The notes beneath the pieces are model-generated. The model was not told the origin of the DNA, ran no database searches, and was given only the letters and a program-made list of their open reading frames with translations. This document shows, piece after piece, positions 51,673-60,013 of a stretch of DNA of 64,000 nt (its first letter is position 1; each line of letters begins with the position of its first letter). The translations under genes were made by a program, and so were the position numbers. The stretch lies in contig CAKRTS010000001.1 in assembly GCA_934402315.1 (NCBI GenBank), forward strand, positions 288,178 to 352,177, written 5' to 3'. Source of the stretch: an uncultured Acetatifactor sp. (GTDB taxonomy: Bacteria > Bacillota > Clostridia > Lachnospirales > Lachnospiraceae).

Positions 51673-52707
51673 TCAGCGATACTCCATCCTGATCTCCAGA
51701 TCGTTTCCTCTGACCTGCACCTCCGCAAAACTGCCGACAACAAGCGGCATCATCGGCGGCCGGTGTCCGAGATCGACATCCATGACAACAGGCACACCCA
51801 TACTGCCGACAATGTCCAAAACAGCATGGAAGGCATCAAGATTTATAATCGCTTCCCCGTTTGCCGGTCTGCCGATCAGAAAGCCCTTTACATATTGGAA
51901 CCACCCTGCCTGCTTCATCTCCCACATAGCGCGACGGATGCCGAAGACATTCAGGTCGCACGATTCCAGAAACCAGATAATTCCATCCTGCTTGTATTTT
52001 TCGATAAATTGCCTTGTTCCGTCAAAGCGGGTTCCGAGAAGGTTCACAAGGCAGTCCATACATCCGCCAAGCAGTCTGCCGGAAAAGCGCAGTTCCTCCC
52101 CTCCGACCTCGTTTATGCCGAGGAAACTCCGGATTTGCAGCTCCTCCGTCAGCTGATAGGGCGCACACGGGTTGTCTGGCTCCTTCAACGACTCCTTCTC
52201 CCATTTTCCATAACTGGTAACGGTATGCACCTCACCCGTCAGGACTCCAAGCGCATCCTGCACGGACTCATGCAGCGGCTCCATCCCGAAGGTGGAAGCG
52301 CACGGCCCATAGACTGCTGCGGTATCGGCAAGCGTAGCCAGCGTGTAGGTCAGGTTGGTATTGTCCGAATAACCCATGAACCATTTCGGCTCCAGCTCAG
52401 CCAGCCGCCTGAAATCGACAAAGGGAAGAATTTCGCACATCATCTCCCCGCCACCGCAGGAAATCAGGCTGTCCGCTTCTGACGCAAAAAGCTCCATGAC
52501 CTCCGCAGCGCACTTTTCGGGGGTATTGCTGATGCCGATTCCCTGATCTACATAACAGTTCGGTCCGAGCAGCGTCTGATAGCCCATTGACTGAAATCTC
52601 GCCAGTGCACACTGAAACGCCGTCTTATAGGGTTCTGTCGCACAGCCGAAGGACGGCGCGAGGAAACCGATGGTTCCCCCTGTCGGAAGATTTTTCGGGT
52701 ATCTCAT
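51673..52707 (-). CDS. LD-carboxypeptidase (S66, LdcA/MccF family)
   Basis: Serine peptidase of family S66, which cuts after the diaminopimelate of peptidoglycan tetrapeptides or, in the MccF branch, microcin-like adducts. The 344 residues show GGTIGFLAPSFGCATEPYKT at the start, nucleophile Ser 114 in WFMGYSDNTNLTY, acid Glu in IIWFLESCDLNVF and the His in DVDLGHRPPMMPL. No signal peptide, so it works in the cytoplasm on recycled muropeptides or imported peptides. It lies six bases after lysA as last gene of the TrmB-ddh-lysA unit. Confidence 0.88.
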   Translation of the reverse strand: MRYPKNLPTGGTIGFLAPSFGCATEPYKTAFQCALARFQSMGYQTLLGPNCYVDQGIGISNTPEKCAAEVMELFASEADSLISCGGGEMMCEILPFVDFRRLAELEPKWFMGYSDNTNLTYTLATLADTAAVYGPCASTFGMEPLHESVQDALGVLTGEVHTVTSYGKWEKESLKEPDNPCAPYQLTEELQIRSFLGINEVGGEELRFSGRLLGGCMDCLVNLLGTRFDGTRQFIEKYKQDGIIWFLESCDLNVFGIRRAMWEMKQAGWFQYVKGFLIGRPANGEAIINLDAFHAVLDIVGSMGVPVVMDVDLGHRPPMMPLVVGSFAEVQVRGNDLEIRMEYR

Positions 52708-52713
52708 TCTGTC

Positions 52714-53994
52714 TTATCCTTTCTCGGGAAATAATCTGTCAAATATCTCAAAGCAGTCAAAGGTTGCAAAATAGTCCCTCGGCGTCTCTGCGCGGCGGAT
52801 CAACTGCACACTGCCGTCCTCGTGCAGCAGCAGCTCCGCGGATTTTAACTTGCCGTTGTAATTGTAACCCATGGCAAAGCCGTGCGCTCCGGTGTCGTGA
52901 ATCGCAATGTAGTCCCCGATTTCAACCTTCGGCAGCATACGGTCAATCGCAAACTTATCATTATTTTCGCAAAGCGAGCCCGTCACATCATATTTGTGAT
53001 CGCAGGGCTGCTCCTCCTTGCCGAGAACCGTGATATGATGGTATGCACCGTACATTGCCGGACGCATCAGATTTACGGCACAGGCATCCACCCCGAGGTA
53101 CTCTTTGTAGGTATGCTTCTCATGGATCACCTGTGTCACAAGGTGCCCGTAGGGCGCCATCATAAACCGGCCAAGTTCGGTGTAAATCGCCACATTTCCC
53201 ATTCCCGCCGGTACAAGAACCTCCTCGTAAACCTTCCGGACGCTCTCACCGATCACACGGATGTCATTCGGCTCCTGCTCCGGTCTGTAGGGTACGCCGA
53301 CACCGCCGGAAAGATTGATAAAGGTAATGTTCGCTCCGGTCTCCTCCTTCAGGCGCACCGCCAGTTCAAAGAGCTGCTTTGCAAGCACCGGATAATATTC
53401 ATTCGTGACGGTATTGCTTGCCAGAAAAGCATGAATACCGAAGTTCTCCACACCCTTTGCTTTCAGAATCCGGTAGCCCTCGAACATCTGCTCCGTCGTA
53501 AAGCCGTACTTTGCATCCCCGGGATTATCCATGATGTCAGTTCCCAATGAAAAATATCCGCCCGGATTAAAACGGCAGCTCAGCGTCTTCGGAAGGTAGC
53601 CGAGTGTTTTCTCTAAGAAATCAATGTGGGTAATATCGTCCAGATTGATCGTCGCGCCGATCTTTGCCGCATAGACAAACTCCTCCGCCGGAGTATCGTT
53701 AGAGGAAAACATGATATCCTCCCCCTTCACGCCCATTGCATCGGACAGCATGAGCTCCGTCATGGACGAACAGTCGCAGCCGCAGCCGTAATCTCGCAAA
53801 ATGTCGATCAAAAACGGATTCGGTGTCGCCTTCACGGCAAAAAATTCCTTATATCCGGGATTCCATGCGAAAGCTTCCTTCAAAGCCTTCGCGTTTTCGC
53901 GGATTCCTTTTTCATCATAAATATGAAAGGGTGTGGGATATTTTTTTACGATCTCCTCCACCATCTCTTTTGTCACAAACGCCTTTTTATCCAT
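52714..53994 (-). CDS. lysA: Diaminopimelate decarboxylase
   Basis: PLP enzyme converting meso-diaminopimelate to lysine. The 426 residues are alanine-racemase fold: PLP Lys 55 in EFFAVKATPNPFLIDIL, the glycine loop NLSGGVGVPYRPEQEP, and C-terminal VTGSLCENNDKFAIDRMLPK with the cofactor-contacting Cys and Asn, then HDTGAHGFAMGYNYNG. It follows ddh, whose product is its substrate, by 22 bases. The sequence is closer to the divergent clostridial LysA-like group than to E. coli LysA, so a related decarboxylase activity cannot be excluded. Confidence 0.85.
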   Translation of the reverse strand: MDKKAFVTKEMVEEIVKKYPTPFHIYDEKGIRENAKALKEAFAWNPGYKEFFAVKATPNPFLIDILRDYGCGCDCSSMTELMLSDAMGVKGEDIMFSSNDTPAEEFVYAAKIGATINLDDITHIDFLEKTLGYLPKTLSCRFNPGGYFSLGTDIMDNPGDAKYGFTTEQMFEGYRILKAKGVENFGIHAFLASNTVTNEYYPVLAKQLFELAVRLKEETGANITFINLSGGVGVPYRPEQEPNDIRVIGESVRKVYEEVLVPAGMGNVAIYTELGRFMMAPYGHLVTQVIHEKHTYKEYLGVDACAVNLMRPAMYGAYHHITVLGKEEQPCDHKYDVTGSLCENNDKFAIDRMLPKVEIGDYIAIHDTGAHGFAMGYNYNGKLKSAELLLHEDGSVQLIRRAETPRDYFATFDCFEIFDRLFPEKG

Positions 53995-54016
53995 AGCTTC
54001 TCCTCTCAGGGTATCC

Positions 54017-55000
54017 TTACAGCAGCTTGCTTCTCATCTCTTCCGCCGTCATGGGGCTCAGGTAAGCAGGTGCAACGTCAAACACTGTCTTGCAGCCCGT
54101 CATACCCTCCTTCTGCATCCGGTACGCCGCCCTCGCATATGCGATCAGCACACATGCCGTAAATTCCGGGTTGGAATCCAGCTTCAGGCTGTACTCTATC
54201 ACATGATTGTGCTCGCCGTCGAAGCCGGTCTTTCCTGTCCTTAAAACAAATCCGCCGTGCGGGATGCCCGCATGGTCGCGCTGCAGCTCCTCCTCGGTAA
54301 TGAAATGAACCGTCGTGTCATAATCGGCAAAGTAGTTCGGCATCGTCTTGATCTCGTTCTCGATCCATGCCTTGTCGGCTCCCTCCTCCGCCACGACAAA
54401 GCACTCTCTGGTATGCTTCTGTCGCGTTGTCAGCACAGGGTTCTCACAGTTTCTCACTGCCTCCAGTGCGGACTCCACGGGAATCGTATACTGCTTTGCA
54501 TTCTTTACGCCGGGGATTCTGCGGATCGCGTCGGAATGTCCCTGGCTGACCCCCTTCCCCCAGAAGGTATAATCGCTTCCATCCCGGAGAATGGCATTTG
54601 CATACAGTCTGTTCAGGGAGAACATACCCGGATCCCAGCCGACAGAAATCATTGCGATCTTTCCGCCCTCCTTCGCCGCGAGATCCACGTTTGCGAAATG
54701 CTCCGGAATCTTTGCATGGGTGTCAAAGCTATCTACCACATTGAAAAACTTCGCATACTGTGCCGTCTGCTTCGGCAGATCTGTCGCAGAACCTCCGCAC
54801 ATCATCAGTACATCAATATCATCCTTCTTATTCAGAAGCTCCTCCACACGATATACCGGAACCTCTCCTGCCACCTTGACCGTCTGCGGGTCTCTTCGCG
54901 TAAACACCGCCACAAGTTCCATGTCGTCATTCTGGCGCACCGCGCTCTCGATTCCTCTTCCAAGATTTCCATAACCCATAATTGCGACTCTGATTTTCAT
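54017..55000 (-). CDS. ddh: Meso-diaminopimelate D-dehydrogenase
   Basis: Makes meso-diaminopimelate in one NADPH-dependent step from tetrahydrodipicolinate and ammonia. The 327 residues match Ddh length: nucleotide loop RVAIMGYGNLGRGIESAVRQ, substrate region VSVGWDPGMFSLN and WGKGVSQGHSDAIRRIPGVK, and C-terminal FTACVLIAYARAAYRMQ. It sits between a TrmB regulator (six bases upstream) and lysA, forming a compact diaminopimelate/lysine unit. Confidence 0.94.
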   Translation of the reverse strand: MKIRVAIMGYGNLGRGIESAVRQNDDMELVAVFTRRDPQTVKVAGEVPVYRVEELLNKKDDIDVLMMCGGSATDLPKQTAQYAKFFNVVDSFDTHAKIPEHFANVDLAAKEGGKIAMISVGWDPGMFSLNRLYANAILRDGSDYTFWGKGVSQGHSDAIRRIPGVKNAKQYTIPVESALEAVRNCENPVLTTRQKHTRECFVVAEEGADKAWIENEIKTMPNYFADYDTTVHFITEEELQRDHAGIPHGGFVLRTGKTGFDGEHNHVIEYSLKLDSNPEFTACVLIAYARAAYRMQKEGMTGCKTVFDVAPAYLSPMTAEEMRSKLL

Positions 55001-55006
55001 TTTCCC

Positions 55007-55759
55007 TTATCCTTTCCTTTCGCTTTTCAGTTTTATCAGTTCAATTTCATTTCTCATGGCATCCTTAAACACCGAGACGAAATTTTTCTGCGCGCTGTAG
55101 AGGCAGGTATCTCTGCCGGTTCCTTCCACCTCACCCGTCAGAACATACTCCGAATCAATAATCAGCCGAACCTGTTTTCTTCTGGCCTCCGCCGCTTCGC
55201 CGTCCGTCGGCGGTACATCATAGAAGATAATCCCCTGACGTTCGTCTCCCGAAAAGATTTTCTCCGTCTCCTCCGAAATCAGAACGACCTTACAGCCTCT
55301 CCCGACAAGCATCCGTATCTCCGGCTTCCATTTTTCGAGAAAGCAGCCCGATGCAGAAAAATAAATTCTCTTCTCCGTCCCGATGAGCATGTGATGGATC
55401 TTGTCACAGATGTGCCCATATCCCTCAACGGTGATATAGCCGTCAGAACCGACCGACCGCTTCGGCACATTGCTCTCAAGAACTGCCTTGATCTCCTCAA
55501 GGTACCGAATCCTGTTATCGCAGAACTCCTCCAGCGGTACAGCGACATAGCGGCTGGGGTTGCCCTCCATCACATACGCCGCGCCGTGTTCGACCAGCGC
55601 CGCCAGCCCGTTATAGACATTCGAGCGGGAAATACCCGTCAGCTTCGCCACCTCGTAGCCGGTCAGCTCCTCGTTCTTCAAAAGACAGAAATATAAAGCC
55701 GCCTCCTGCCTTCCCAACCCAAACAAAAGCAGTCTGTCGATAAATGCCGCTTCCTCCAT
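55007..55759 (-). CDS. TrmB-family transcriptional regulator
   Basis: The 250 residues start with a TrmB winged HTH (LLLFGLGRQEAALYFCLLKN, then LTGYEVAKLTGISRSNVYNG) and end in the TrmB C-terminal effector-binding domain (KRIYFSASGCFLEKWKPEIR, VRLIIDSEYVLTGEVEGTG). TrmB proteins usually sense sugars, but here the gene heads a unit with ddh, lysA and an LD-carboxypeptidase, so it probably controls them. A perfect inverted repeat over its -10 suggests it represses itself. Confidence 0.88.
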   Translation of the reverse strand: MEEAAFIDRLLLFGLGRQEAALYFCLLKNEELTGYEVAKLTGISRSNVYNGLAALVEHGAAYVMEGNPSRYVAVPLEEFCDNRIRYLEEIKAVLESNVPKRSVGSDGYITVEGYGHICDKIHHMLIGTEKRIYFSASGCFLEKWKPEIRMLVGRGCKVVLISEETEKIFSGDERQGIIFYDVPPTDGEAAEARRKQVRLIIDSEYVLTGEVEGTGRDTCLYSAQKNFVSVFKDAMRNEIELIKLKSERKG

Positions 55760-55787
55760 GCGTCCTTCCTTCTCCTCATGTTAGTAG

Positions 55788-55830
55788 TACTATACAGGAA
55801 CACTATAGTATGCCATCTCTGCTTTGTCAA
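55788..55830 (-). promoter_or_regulatory. Promoter with operator palindrome of the TrmB-ddh-lysA unit
   Basis: Minus strand: consensus -35 TTGACA (55825-55830), 17-bp spacer, -10 TATAGT (55802-55807). TACTATA (55788-55794) and TATAGTA (55804-55810) form perfect 7-bp arms nine bases apart. One arm covers the -10, the typical place for a repressor. Confidence 0.75.
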
Positions 55831-55842
55831 CCGCATTCGCAT

Positions 55843-55878
55843 AAAAAAAGAGAAGCTGATCTTTTTTCTCAACTTCTC
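55843..55878 (-). terminator. Terminator of the hisH-hisF-ung operon
   Basis: Minus strand: stem GAGAAGTTGA (55869-55878) with TCAGCTTCTC (55850-55859), then seven T. It starts eight bases after the ung stop codon. Confidence 0.85.
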
Positions 55879-55886
55879 CAGGAATA

Positions 55887-56561
55887 TTATACGTTTTCAA
55901 TCTGCCAGTCGATCGGCGTGACACCATGTTCCTCCAGAAAACGGTTCGTCTGGCTGAAGGGTTTGCTGCCGAAAAAGCCGTTGTAGGCTGACAGCGGACT
56001 GGGATGCGGTGCCTTAAGAATCAGGTGATTCGGGTTATCGAGCATCCTCTCCTTCGTCTGCGCCGGTCTTCCCCACAATATGAAAACAATGGGGCGATCC
56101 TGCTTGTTCAGCGCCCGTATTGCCGCATCGGTAAACTCCTCCCAGCCTTTCCCTCTGTGGGAGTTCGCCATGTGGGCACGCACGGTCAGCACCGTATTCA
56201 GCATCAGCACACCCTGCTTTGCCCACTTTACGAGATAACCGTTATTCGGGATATAGCATCCGAGATCATCATGCAGCTCCTTGTAAATATTTACCAGTGA
56301 CGGAGGGACATCGACATCCGGTTTGACCGAAAAGCAGAGTCCGTGTGCCTGCCCGACATTGTGGTACGGATCCTGTCCGATAATGACCACCTTCACCTGA
56401 CTTAAGGGTGTCAGATGGAATGCGTTGAAAATATCATCCGCAGGCGGAAATACCTGCGTCGTATTGTACTCGTTCAGAACAAACTGATACAGCTCCCTAT
56501 AATATGGCTTATGAAATTCCGGGCCGAGCTCCGTCAGCCAATCGTTGCTGATCATGCTCAT
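55887..56561 (-). CDS. ung: Uracil-DNA glycosylase
   Basis: Removes uracil from DNA. The 224 residues are a family 1 UDG: catalytic motif [40 protein letters not shown], and the minor-groove loop [18 protein letters not shown]. The start codon overlaps the hisF stop codon as ATGA, giving translational coupling to a histidine gene with no obvious functional link. Confidence 0.96.
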   Translation of the reverse strand: MSMISNDWLTELGPEFHKPYYRELYQFVLNEYNTTQVFPPADDIFNAFHLTPLSQVKVVIIGQDPYHNVGQAHGLCFSVKPDVDVPPSLVNIYKELHDDLGCYIPNNGYLVKWAKQGVLMLNTVLTVRAHMANSHRGKGWEEFTDAAIRALNKQDRPIVFILWGRPAQTKERMLDNPNHLILKAPHPSPLSAYNGFFGSKPFSQTNRFLEEHGVTPIDWQIENV

Positions 56562-57319
56562 AATCTCACACTCACTCCTCTGTCCCGCAGGTACTGCTTT
56601 ACCTGCCGTATTTCCAGTTCTTTATAATGGAACAGGGATGCGGCAAGCACTGCCTCCGCCCCGGCATCCACTAATGCATCATAGAAATGCTCCAGCTTTC
56701 CTGCGCCGCCCGATGCGATGACCGGTATGCCCACAGCATCCGCTACCGCTTTTGTCAGCGCAAGGTCATATCCCGCCTTCGTTCCATCTCCGTCCATGCT
56801 GGTCAGCAGAATCTCACCAGCCCCGAGCTGTTCCGCCCTGACTGCCCATTCCACGGCATCCATCCCCATATCGACCCGGCCGCCGTTTTTATAGATATTC
56901 CAGCCGCTGCCATCGGCACGGCGCTTCGCATCGATTGCAACGACCACACACTGACTGCCGAATTTCTCGGCCCCGTCAGAGATCAGCTGCGGATTCATGA
57001 TCGCCGCAGAGTTGATCGCAATTTTATCGGCTCCTTCCCGCAGGATTGCGCGGAAGTCCTCCACCGTACGGATGCCGCCCCCGACCGTGAACGGGATGAA
57101 TACCTTGCTTGCGACCTCGCGCACCCACTCGAGCTGGGTCGCGCGGTTGTCCGCCGAAGCATTGATATCCAGAAAGACAACCTCATCCGCACCCTCTGCG
57201 GAATATGCCGCTGCGACCTCCGCCGGATCACCGGCATCCCGCAAATTCACAAAATTAATTCCCTTGACAACTCTTCCATCCTTCACATCAAGGCAGGGAA
57301 TGACTCTCTTTGTATGCAT
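56558..57319 (-). CDS. hisF: Imidazole glycerol phosphate synthase, cyclase subunit
   Basis: With HisH makes imidazole glycerol phosphate and AICAR, linking histidine and purine synthesis. The 253 residues form the HisF barrel: [20 protein letters not shown] (catalytic Asp at DVKDG), [34 protein letters not shown] (second catalytic Asp) and [20 protein letters not shown]. It lies four bases after hisH. No other his gene is in the window. Confidence 0.96.
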   Translation of the reverse strand: MHTKRVIPCLDVKDGRVVKGINFVNLRDAGDPAEVAAAYSAEGADEVVFLDINASADNRATQLEWVREVASKVFIPFTVGGGIRTVEDFRAILREGADKIAINSAAIMNPQLISDGAEKFGSQCVVVAIDAKRRADGSGWNIYKNGGRVDMGMDAVEWAVRAEQLGAGEILLTSMDGDGTKAGYDLALTKAVADAVGIPVIASGGAGKLEHFYDALVDAGAEAVLAASLFHYKELEIRQVKQYLRDRGVSVRL

Positions 57320-57323
57320 AAAC

Positions 57324-57950
57324 TTATCCCTTCGTCACTTCAATAAAATTCCGCAGAATCTGCATTCCGACGTCAGAGCTCTTCTCCGGATGGAACTGAC
57401 AGGCAAAAATATTGTCTTTTTCCACTGCCGCATGAATCGTCACGCCGTACTCCGTGGTCGCCGTCACGATTTTTTCATCGGCTGCCTGTAAATAGTACGA
57501 ATGCACAAAATAGACATAGGGCTTGTCCGGCAATCCCTGAAACAATCTTCCCCTTCCGCCGTCTCTCATAGGAAAGCTCAGATCGTTCCAACCGATATGC
57601 GGCACTTTAAGTCCGCCGTCCGAAGGAATCCTGACGATCTTACCGTCCAGAAGGTGCAGCCCCTCCACACCTGGGCTTTCCTCGCTGGATTCAAACAGCA
57701 GTTGCAGTCCAAGGCAGATTCCCATAAACGGTGTTCCCTTGTCCACGCACTTATGAATCACCTCGACAAGACCGTAATCCCGCAGCTTCTGCATTGCATC
57801 CCCAAAGGCGCCAACGCCCGGCAGAATCACACCGTCCGCTCCGAGAATCACATCCTCATCCCTCGTCAGGCATACCTCCGCGCCGAGGTACAGCAGCGCC
57901 TTCTCCACACTCTTGATATTCCCCGCATCATAATCAATGATTGCAATCAT
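57324..57950 (-). CDS. hisH: Imidazole glycerol phosphate synthase, glutaminase subunit
   Basis: Class I glutamine amidotransferase that supplies ammonia to HisF. The 208 residues show [20 protein letters not shown], oxyanion region [12 protein letters not shown], nucleophile Cys 79 in [16 protein letters not shown], and the His-Glu of the triad in CQFHPEKSS. The ATG at 57950 gives the family N-terminus with AAAGGG upstream. A longer reading adds nine unrelated residues. It is first gene of the hisH-hisF-ung operon. Confidence 0.95.
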   Translation of the reverse strand: MIAIIDYDAGNIKSVEKALLYLGAEVCLTRDEDVILGADGVILPGVGAFGDAMQKLRDYGLVEVIHKCVDKGTPFMGICLGLQLLFESSEESPGVEGLHLLDGKIVRIPSDGGLKVPHIGWNDLSFPMRDGGRGRLFQGLPDKPYVYFVHSYYLQAADEKIVTATTEYGVTIHAAVEKDNIFACQFHPEKSSDVGMQILRNFIEVTKG

Positions 57951-58097
57951 TCTGTTAAACCCTTTCAAATCAAGCATTTTGCGGCTACTTGCTTATATTT
58001 CCAATAGTAACTTTCTCACAGACTCGTTCTTTTCGCTGTAATTTTATTTGCAATTTTTTGCTCCATAAAAGTGCCTCAAAAAACATATTATTGATTT

Positions 58098-58126
58098 AGT
58101 GTATCACATTTCAAACATATTGTCTA
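58098..58126 (-). promoter_or_regulatory. Probable promoter of hisH-hisF-ung
   Basis: Minus strand: -35 TAGACA (58121-58126), 17-bp spacer, -10 TACACT (58098-58103), leaving a leader of about 140 bases. I see no clear T-box or leader peptide there. The rest of 57951-58288 is AT-rich and empty. Confidence 0.45.
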
Positions 58127-58288
58127 TTTTTCTTATATTTATATCTCCAACTATGCTTCAAATCTTACCTATGTAGTCAGCAATTCATCATTACTAATCA
58201 AAAAAGACTAAAAAATTCTATGTTAAAACCAACAGCAGAATTCTCCTGCCCCTTTTGTCTGAATGCACTGATAATACCAGCCACATTA

Positions 58289-58849
58289 TTAACAGTCTGT
58301 ATTTTTATTTGGCACGAATTTTACCGCGTAAAATTGTGTGTTACTATTTTTTAACACAGAACATTTTTTAACTTTACAGCGTTTACATTGCCTAACCATT
58401 ATTCTTTTTTTTAACCTTTTTAGATTTTTTGTATAGGCTTTTGAAACTTCGGCATCAGGAAATTTCTTTAAAATATGATTTTTTATCAATTCATGAGTAC
58501 AACAATAACATGTCGTGCCATCTGGAATTTCTTTAATAATATTATTTAATTCTTTTACAAATTCTTTTTGCGGACATTTTCTACTATTACCTTTGGGATT
58601 AATTCTTTGGTTTATCCAAACTGCCTTTCTATATAGAAGTGGATACCCATACTGCAAATATTTTAAATTCTTACTTTTTACAAAATTAAATATAATAGTT
58701 GTAACTCCATAAATTATCAAAACACCAAAAAGTATATCTATAATTTTTTGGCGTCGTATTAATGATAATGATATTAAAATTATACTCCCACAAATACTAA
58801 TAACCAAATCTATCTGGTTGTTATATAAAAAAGCTTTTATTCTCCTCAC
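58289..58849 (-). CDS. Hypothetical membrane protein with Cys-rich C-terminus
   Basis: The 186 residues have two N-terminal membrane helices (IDLVISICGSIILISLSLI and IIDILFGVLIIYGVTTIIF), then a basic soluble domain. The domain contains several Cys pairs (TTCYCCTHELI, then QCKRCKVKKCSV), possibly a metal site. Not recognised. Strongly AT-rich compared with hisHF upstream and probably acquired. It stands alone. Confidence 0.55.
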   Translation of the reverse strand: MRRIKAFLYNNQIDLVISICGSIILISLSLIRRQKIIDILFGVLIIYGVTTIIFNFVKSKNLKYLQYGYPLLYRKAVWINQRINPKGNSRKCPQKEFVKELNNIIKEIPDGTTCYCCTHELIKNHILKKFPDAEVSKAYTKNLKRLKKRIMVRQCKRCKVKKCSVLKNSNTQFYAVKFVPNKNTDC

Positions 58850-59040
58850 TTTCTACACTCCTTCTATGAAAATTGTTTATCATTTTTTCTCTTCATACTC
58901 AACCATTAACATTACAGTCTTGTCTGTGACCTTTTGCATAATGTAAAACCAAAAAACATTGACTGTATACTTTCATGCCAAAACACCTAAGAAAAACACC
59001 TTCAGAAAGATTCTCTCTTTCCGTTGGTGCATCTTTAACA

Positions 59041-59364
59041 TTAAGTGTTTTGCTTTACAAGTTTTATATCATATCCCAATGCATTCACCATATTACAGAA
59101 TAGTTTCAGCGAAGGACTATGCTCATTATTTTCCATTCTAGATATTGCCTGCTGCTTATTTCCGGTCAACTCTGCTAACCTATTTTGTGAAATATTTTGT
59201 TCTTTTCTTAAATTTACAACCTCTTGTATAAGTTCTTTCTCCATTTCTGAGGCAACAAATGTCTTTGATGGCATATCCCTCTTCTTTGTCAACGGCATCT
59301 CACCCTTGTCAATTGCAACAGCCTCCAATAAACCTTGCATGGTATCTTCAAAGAATTTGCTCAT
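59041..59364 (-). CDS. HigA-type antitoxin (XRE HTH)
   Basis: The 107 residues have an XRE helix-turn-helix in the second half (NLRKEQNISQNRLAELTGNK, then QQAISRMENNEHSPSLKLF) after an N-terminal helical part that probably binds the toxin. It follows the toxin gene by three bases, the toxin-first order of HigBA systems. It likely binds the palindrome in the promoter at 59733-59761 to repress the pair. Confidence 0.85.
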   Translation of the reverse strand: MSKFFEDTMQGLLEAVAIDKGEMPLTKKRDMPSKTFVASEMEKELIQEVVNLRKEQNISQNRLAELTGNKQQAISRMENNEHSPSLKLFCNMVNALGYDIKLVKQNT

Positions 59365-59367
59365 AAG

Positions 59368-59703
59368 CTACACCTCCTTCAAAATTTTAACCATAGCCTT
59401 AAATGCTTTTTTTTCATCTTCAGTCAAATCTTCTTTTTCATTCTTAGTATATACATTTATAAAATATATTATTTCCTTAACTTCTATATCTACATATAAT
59501 ACACGTGCACCTCCGCGTTTTCCCTTACCTTTGTTTTCCACTGATACACGTATTTTTCTAAGTCCTCCAGTGCCTTGAATAACATCTCCAGCCTTGGGGT
59601 TTTCCAAAAGAACATTTTCAAGTTCTCGTAATTCTTCGTCTGTAAGTCCAAGTTCCTGCCACTTTTTTGTAAAAATTGGTACTTCAATAAAGGTTCGCTT
59701 CAT
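59368..59703 (-). CDS. HigB/RelE-type toxin
   Basis: The 111 residues resemble RelE/HigB ribosome-dependent mRNA nucleases: FIEVPIFTKKWQELGLTDEE, PKAGDVIQGTGGLRKIRVSV, KGKGKRGGARVLYVDIEVKE and the C-terminal YTKNEKEDLTEDEKKAFKAM. The start at 59703 has AAAGGAT seven bases upstream. A reading six codons longer overlaps that site. Co-transcribed with the antitoxin gene. Confidence 0.87.
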   Translation of the reverse strand: MKRTFIEVPIFTKKWQELGLTDEELRELENVLLENPKAGDVIQGTGGLRKIRVSVENKGKGKRGGARVLYVDIEVKEIIYFINVYTKNEKEDLTEDEKKAFKAMVKILKEV

Positions 59704-59732
59704 TACATTTATCCTTTCCAATTTCTATATTT

Positions 59733-59761
59733 AGTTTACAACAAATTTGTTGTATTGTCAA
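59733..59761 (-). promoter_or_regulatory. Promoter and operator of the HigBA-type pair
   Basis: Minus strand: consensus -35 TTGACA (59756-59761), 17-bp spacer, -10 TAAACT (59733-59738). The perfect 18-bp palindrome TACAACAAATTTGTTGTA (59737-59754) fills the spacer, so the antitoxin bound there would exclude RNA polymerase. Confidence 0.85.
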
Positions 59762-59934
59762 TAGATATTAAATTTAATAACAAAGTGTCTAGTACTCTAA
59801 TTGTCTTTCATGTCTAAATTCAAAATAAAAATAGAGTTTAACTTTGTTTCCTTTTCAAATTTAAAGTCATTAAATACTTGATCTACAATTAAATGGCATC
59901 ATATAATCAATTGACGCATCCTCAAAGCACATAA

Positions 59935-59981
59935 ATAAGCCCCTTATTAATCAAATACTATCTGACTAATAAAGGACTTAT
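59935..59981 (-). terminator. Terminator-like hairpin after the charged membrane protein gene
   Basis: Long imperfect stem (ATAAGCCCCTTATTAATCA with TGACTAATAAAGGACTTAT) downstream of the stop codon at 60014. The T-run is weak. Confidence 0.5.
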
Positions 59982-60013
59982 CAAAATATCCTGATATAAA
60001 ACCCGTCTCCTAT

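Noticed and set aside
54257..55696. Plus-strand open frame of about 480 codons
   Set aside because: It runs antisense to ddh and the TrmB gene, which are clear from motifs. The translation has no recognisable domain.
57951..58130. His T-box or attenuator leader before hisH
   Set aside because: No run of His codons and no conserved T-box sequence could be seen.
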